Made by a program: the position numbers and the translations under genes. Positions 60,426 to 64,000 of a stretch of 64,000 bases of DNA are shown piece after piece; positions within the stretch are counted from its first letter, which is position 1; each line of letters starts with the position of its first letter. Under the pieces are notes generated by a model. That model was given only the letters and a program-made list of their open reading frames with translations, was not told the origin of the DNA and searched no databases. Source of the stretch: UBA6163 sp041753075 (GTDB lineage Bacteria > Planctomycetota > Planctomycetia > Pirellulales > Pirellulaceae); contig JBGSVE010000086.1 of the NCBI GenBank assembly GCA_041753075.1, positions 4,362-68,361 on the forward strand. The letters run 5' to 3'.

Positions 60426-60646
60426 TCGTTAACGACACCGCGTGGGGATATTGATCGCTCCGGTGCAGCGCCAGGTTTGGTAAACTCGTTGAGCAAGATG
60501 CTTTTCTGCTTGACGTCTGCAATGGGATGCCCTGCAGCCTTGAGCTTTTCAAACTCAGTGTGCAAAAACGCAGCGAGATTATCACCGTGGGCATCCATGA
60601 GTTGACGACGAACGGCATAGAGTTCTTCAAGGACTGAGTTGGTCAT
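60422..60646 (-). CDS. Small antitoxin-like protein, partner of the PIN toxin
   Basis: 74 residues from the ATG at 60646. The EELYAVRRQLMDAHGDNLAAFLHTEFEKLKAAGHPI pattern matches the short proteins that follow PIN-domain toxins of this type. It probably binds the PIN protein, overlapping it by 20 nt, and its stop overlaps the rnhA start. The frame extends upstream into the PIN gene without a ribosome-binding site. No DNA-binding domain is obvious. Confidence 0.7.
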   Translation of the reverse strand: MTNSVLEELYAVRRQLMDAHGDNLAAFLHTEFEKLKAAGHPIADVKQKSILLNEFTKPGAAPERSISPRGVVNE

Positions 60647-61121
60647 TGGTGGATTCTCCAAGAAATTCCAAAGGCGTACAGATGAGAATTCCTGATAACC
60701 CGAGATCTTCCAGCAAGCGGTAAACTCGGGGCAATGTGCTCGCATTGGCAATATGTCGGCAATTTAGCGTTAGAAGATATTGTACGCCAGCAAGTGCCGC
60801 GATCGCCACATGCAAAGTATCCACTCGTGCGGTTGCTGGGATAAGCGACCGGGCAATAAATTCATCGGCGACCGTATCAACCTCATGATTTTCAGCGAGG
60901 ATTGCGATGTCCGCCAGCATTGCCAATCGTCTTGCGGCAGCATCGGCGTCGCCTGCAGCCGCCTCGGCGATGACCAACTGAGAAGTTACCACCTCGTATT
61001 TCGGTCGTTGCTCGGCCATCCACCGCATAGCTTGATTTCGAAGAGCGGCTGTGTTGACATCGGATGTCGCCCTCGCCGTAGCGTGACTGATAATTGTCGT
61101 TTCGATGTAGACCAGTACCAT
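60627..61121 (-). CDS. PIN-domain (VapC-type) toxin
   Basis: 164 residues from the ATG at 61121. The LVYIETTIISHATARAT start, VVTSQLVIAEAAAGDADAAARRL, ATARVDTLHVAIAALAGVQYLLTLNCRHIANAS and ICTPLEFLG match a family of PIN proteins in which catalytic Asp/Glu residues lie at Glu8 (in place of the usual Asp), Glu56 and Asp107 or nearby. It would be an RNase. The order is toxin first, then antitoxin-like gene, opposite to common VapBC. It is 4 nt from the histidine kinase gene, on the same strand. Confidence 0.8.
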   Translation of the reverse strand: MVLVYIETTIISHATARATSDVNTAALRNQAMRWMAEQRPKYEVVTSQLVIAEAAAGDADAAARRLAMLADIAILAENHEVDTVADEFIARSLIPATARVDTLHVAIAALAGVQYLLTLNCRHIANASTLPRVYRLLEDLGLSGILICTPLEFLGESTNDQLSP

Positions 61122-61125
61122 CGAT

Positions 61126-62919
61126 CTACGCCGAGCCAATCATTGAAACCGAATCGGAAATTTTGCGGGAGGGGTCCAGTCGCCAGGGCAATTTGACCCA
61201 GAACGTGCTGCCGTGGCCCAGTTCGCTCTCGAACCCGACTTCGCCGCCGAGCAGTTTGGTCAATTCCTTGACGATCGAAAGCCCCAGTCCGGTGCCCGAG
61301 TACTCGCGGGTCAACCCTTCGCCATCAAGCGTCTTTTTACTCTGGCGAAACTTCTCGAAAACCACCGACTGGTCTTCCGAAGCGATGCCGACGCCGGTGT
61401 CGGTGACCGACAACACAAATCCGCCATCATCCTCGCCGCGGCGGACGCGCACCGTAATAATGCCACCCTCGGGCGTGAACTTGATCGCGTTGCTGAGCAG
61501 GTTATTGAGCACTTGGCCAAGCTTGTTCTGGTCCTGGAACGCGTCGGGTAAATCGGGTTCGACTTCGACATTGAGCGCGATGTTCTTGTCTTCGGACAAA
61601 CTGCGCACCATATCGGTTTGGGCGTTGACCAATCGGCTCAGCGACATCGTCACGGGCCGTAATTCCATCTTGCCGGCTTCGACCTTGGCCAAGTCCAAAA
61701 TATCGTTAATCATTTCCAACAACACGCGGCCACTTTTCTGAATGTTCGAGGCGTAGCGTCGTTGTTTATCCGTTAACGATTCGATCCCCTGCAACACTTC
61801 GGAAAAACCGATGATGCTGTTCAGCGGAGTGCGCAACTCGTGACTCATGTTCGCCAAAAAATCGCTTTTCAAATGGTTGGCTTCGTAGAGCTGCAGGTTC
61901 GCTTGGGCCAATTGGTCGACGCGCCCGTCGAGTTCGCGGTTGACGGTATGCAATTGATCCTGCGACTCGGTCATGTGATGCAACATGCGATTGAACGCAT
62001 CGGCCAATTCGCGAAATTCGTCTTCGGTATCAATCGCGGCCCGCTGCGTCGTGTCGCCCCGCGTGATCGCATCGCTGACGTCGCGTAAGTGATATAGCGG
62101 ATCGAGCACCAGGTAACGAACGATCGCATGCAAGATGAATAACATCACGGTGATGATCAACATCGCCGTCGCGATCAACACCGCCCGAATCCAATTCGCC
62201 GTCGCCGACGTGCTGCTCGACGGCATGCTGACGCGGACCACGCGAAACGGATACTGCGCCGCCAATTGGACCGGGTCGGCGTCGGCCGCGAACGAGACCG
62301 TGCCGCCAACGGGCGCATGGCAAGGCACGATGCAGGTCGGCTTGCTGAACACCGGTGTGTATTGAATGTATTCGTCGTTGCCGACCCAACGTTCTTCCAT
62401 CACGATGTCTGACCACGGATCGAACTGGCTCATCGGTGCATCGACACCAAGGTCCAACGGTCGATCGATGTCCGGTCGATCTTGCTCGATGCGTTCGGCC
62501 AAGCGTTGGCGAAACTTGGCTTGCAGCGTTTCCAATAATTCTCGCTCGCGATTGGACTTCGGCGGCTCGACCTTGGGCAATTGTTGGTATTCGATCGTGT
62601 CGGGCAAACCGATAATGTCGTAGTGGTAGTCTTGGTTGAGCAAGTCTTCGCGCAAAAGTTCAATCACCGCGTGTTGCTCGTCATACGCTTCGGGCGTCAT
62701 GCCGCTGCGATAGTTTGCGTCGGTGTGAATGCGTTCGAGCACGCCAAACGAATAATCACGAGCGATCTGGCGCGTGCGCTCGGAAATCAGCTTGTTCGTT
62801 AAAAATTGAACGCCCCAAAACGCGACGCACATCAAAATCACGATCACCGAGCCGAACAGGACCAAGCATTTGCGCTCCAGACTGGTGGAGGCGAAAAGGT
62901 TTTGAAACAGCCGCAGCAT
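61126..62919 (-). CDS. Sensor histidine kinase with HAMP and a C-x3-C-H periplasmic motif
   Basis: 597 residues. Helix 1 is at about residues 20-40, the extracytoplasmic sensor at about 45-240, and helix 2 at about 243-270. A HAMP domain (RDVSDAITRGDTTQRA), coiled coil and HisKA follow, with phospho-acceptor His360 (SDFLANMSHELRTPLNSIIG). The ATPase has N-x-x-x-N (NNLLSNAIKFT), DTGVGI and GTGLGLSIV. The sensor carries CIVPCH (Cys196, Cys200, His201), a C-x3-C-H pattern that could hold c-type haem; this is inference. No response regulator lies in the window. It is co-directional with the PIN toxin. Confidence 0.9.
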   Translation of the reverse strand: MLRLFQNLFASTSLERKCLVLFGSVIVILMCVAFWGVQFLTNKLISERTRQIARDYSFGVLERIHTDANYRSGMTPEAYDEQHAVIELLREDLLNQDYHYDIIGLPDTIEYQQLPKVEPPKSNRERELLETLQAKFRQRLAERIEQDRPDIDRPLDLGVDAPMSQFDPWSDIVMEERWVGNDEYIQYTPVFSKPTCIVPCHAPVGGTVSFAADADPVQLAAQYPFRVVRVSMPSSSTSATANWIRAVLIATAMLIITVMLFILHAIVRYLVLDPLYHLRDVSDAITRGDTTQRAAIDTEDEFRELADAFNRMLHHMTESQDQLHTVNRELDGRVDQLAQANLQLYEANHLKSDFLANMSHELRTPLNSIIGFSEVLQGIESLTDKQRRYASNIQKSGRVLLEMINDILDLAKVEAGKMELRPVTMSLSRLVNAQTDMVRSLSEDKNIALNVEVEPDLPDAFQDQNKLGQVLNNLLSNAIKFTPEGGIITVRVRRGEDDGGFVLSVTDTGVGIASEDQSVVFEKFRQSKKTLDGEGLTREYSGTGLGLSIVKELTKLLGGEVGFESELGHGSTFWVKLPWRLDPSRKISDSVSMIGSA

Positions 62920-63222
62920 GACGTTTGCTCGGTCGACTTTGGGTCAGGCGGAGGATTTAAATGTTTGTCGTAAGTGTTGAAGCCCACAGTGTACGGCGTA
63001 TCGCGCTCAGGACGCACGATGTATCGGCCCACTGCGAGAATACGGGGATAATAAGCGTCAGAATCGACACAGCCGAAAGAAAACCCCCAGTTTGCCGGGA
63101 TTTCGCTGCTTGCCGACTCAAATTGGGGCAATTACTCTAATGGTGAGGTTTCAACCCTGCGCGGCGACTGTCGCTGCCGCACCTTGAACGCACCAGCTTT
63201 GCCGCAAAACCCCAAATAAGAA
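62920..63222. other. Upstream region between kinase and right-edge secreted protein
   Basis: About 300 bp between the divergent histidine kinase gene and the Met-rich protein gene. No gene is supported; short frames on either strand lack domains. The AATAAGAAATG just before 63223 gives a weak ribosome-binding site. Confidence 0.4.
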
Positions 63223-64000
63223 ATGAAACGCATTCTCCCCCGCTACGTCTACTCGTCGATCGTTGGCATCGTCTCGGTCACGATGGTTGCCAGTCCCGCT
63301 TCGGGCGGTTGGCTGTTGCACAAACTTCGTTGCCACAAGGCTGCCAAGCACGCGTCCCATGGATGCGAGCCGGTATGTGAAACCGTATCTAGCCATGAGC
63401 CAGTGTCATGCTGCGCACCAGTAATGGAAGTCGCCACCGATTCGTGTCGCGGATCAAGCGAAAGCATGATGATGGGCGGCGAAGTCATTTATGGCGAAGT
63501 CAGCAGCGAGATGTCGAGCTGTTGTGGCGATGAAGGCATGGCTTACGAAGGCGAAATCATCCACGACGGCGGCATGATGCAAGACGGCATGATGATGCAC
63601 CAAGAACCGATGACGCACGAAGGTGCAATGATGGGCGATATGATGATGGGCGATGCCGTCATCGATTCGATGCCAATGCACGATATGAGCATGGAGCCAA
63701 TGATGGAAGCTCCGTCGATCATGCAGCCAAGCGAACCGATGCCGATGAGCAGCTCAGACATCGTGGCTCCAACCGATACTGCACCGGCCAAGACACCGGA
63801 GCCCGCAATGGACACCAAGCCTGCAGATCCAAAGCCTGCCGCACCCGAACCCGCCCCAGCCGAAGATGATCTGTTCGGAACTCCGCCAGCGGAACCGGCA
63901 CCAATGCCGGCTGCGGAACCGGCAATGGACGATCTGTTCGGTGAACCACCGGTTGAGCCAGCCGCACCAGCCGCACCAGCCGAGCCAGCCGAGCCAGCCG
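63223..64000 (+). CDS. Secreted Met/Cys/Pro-rich protein with DDLFG motifs (C-terminus cut by window edge)
   Basis: ATG at 63223, open to base 64000, so at least 259 residues. MKRILPRYVYSSIVGIVSVTMVASPASGG is a signal peptide. Residues 30-90 have scattered Cys (about 9) and His. About residues 85-190 are Met-rich, with M-M-M-G and M-H-D-M-S-M clusters that could bind copper or another soft metal. From about residue 180 come Pro/Ala/Glu repeats with the motif E-D-D-L-F-G-x-P-P-x-E-P-A twice. No enzymatic domain is seen. Planctomycete secreted proteins often have such tails. Function unknown. Confidence 0.75.
   Translation, partial: MKRILPRYVYSSIVGIVSVTMVASPASGGWLLHKLRCHKAAKHASHGCEPVCETVSSHEPVSCCAPVMEVATDSCRGSSESMMMGGEVIYGEVSSEMSSCCGDEGMAYEGEIIHDGGMMQDGMMMHQEPMTHEGAMMGDMMMGDAVIDSMPMHDMSMEPMMEAPSIMQPSEPMPMSSSDIVAPTDTAPAKTPEPAMDTKPADPKPAAPEPAPAEDDLFGTPPAEPAPMPAAEPAMDDLFGEPPVEPAAPAAPAEPAEPA

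Overview
The window looks like a piece of a planctomycete chromosome, most likely from the Pirellulaceae (Rhodopirellula and relatives). This rests on gene content, not on a database match. The markers are two DUF1559 pseudopilin-like proteins with FT(L/I)VELLVVIAI N-termini, and a giant secreted protein whose N-terminus carries an LEDRQMLA sorting-type motif and whose C-terminus is a dockerin. Others are three secreted Cys-rich repeat proteins, an SHD1-domain protein, an FhcB-like protein of tetrahydromethanopterin C1 metabolism, and many small palindromic repeats between genes. I see no rRNA, tRNA, CRISPR array, prophage or intact insertion sequence. Most genes look like ordinary chromosome.

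Layout, left part. 1-3.2 kb holds a Cys-rich secreted protein cut by the left edge, a Fis-like regulator and an MFS transporter. 3.3-9 kb is one minus-strand gene for a ~1900-residue metzincin/SdrD/ThuA-like/LamG/dockerin protein. 9-16.2 kb has an esterase, a nucleotidyltransferase-like protein, a PQQ-propeller protein, aroA and a crotonase. 16.4-22.5 kb is an electron-transfer and haem module: cupredoxin, dihaem cytochrome c, a 58-residue membrane protein, ctaA, ctaB, and an ABC exporter ATPase plus permease, most of them overlapping. 22.7-25.7 kb is a three-gene glycan cassette: GT4 glycosyltransferase, initiating sugar transferase and DegT aminotransferase. 25.8-29.9 kb has a Cys-rich lipoprotein, an IS701-type transposase remnant, the cdd/deoA salvage pair and an HtrA protease.

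Right part. 30-32.4 kb is a GGDEF protein with a degenerate HD domain. 32.7-37.9 kb has a DUF151 nuclease, panC, trmB, a hemD-hemE fusion and an fhcB-like gene that starts inside the hemDE stop codon. 38.2-42.4 kb has a DUF1559 protein, a small lipoprotein and a DUF1080-rhamnosidase fusion. 42.7-45 kb is a TadE/VWA/TadE cluster, and 45.1-48.2 kb a NatA ATPase with a NatB-CPBP fusion permease. 48.7-58.3 kb has two desaturases, a BaiN-type flavoprotein, an FHA/GAF/adenylate cyclase, a DUF4261-TM-SHD1-Tudor-like protein, a methyltransferase and lnt. 58.4-64 kb has a small secreted protein, a second DUF1559 protein, rnhA, a PIN toxin/antitoxin pair, a histidine kinase with a periplasmic C-x3-C-H motif, and a Met/Cys-rich secreted protein cut by the right edge.

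The observations I consider most worth following are: (1) two or more families of dispersed palindromic elements, one with compensatory base changes and one with two copies about 105 bp long in opposite orientation; (2) the DUF4261-SHD1-Tudor-like protein; (3) the hemDE fusion coupled to fhcB; (4) the haem-motif histidine kinase beside a PIN toxin pair; and (5) the small membrane protein inside the ctaA/ctaB operon. I did not find one clear-cut undescribed defence or metabolic system.
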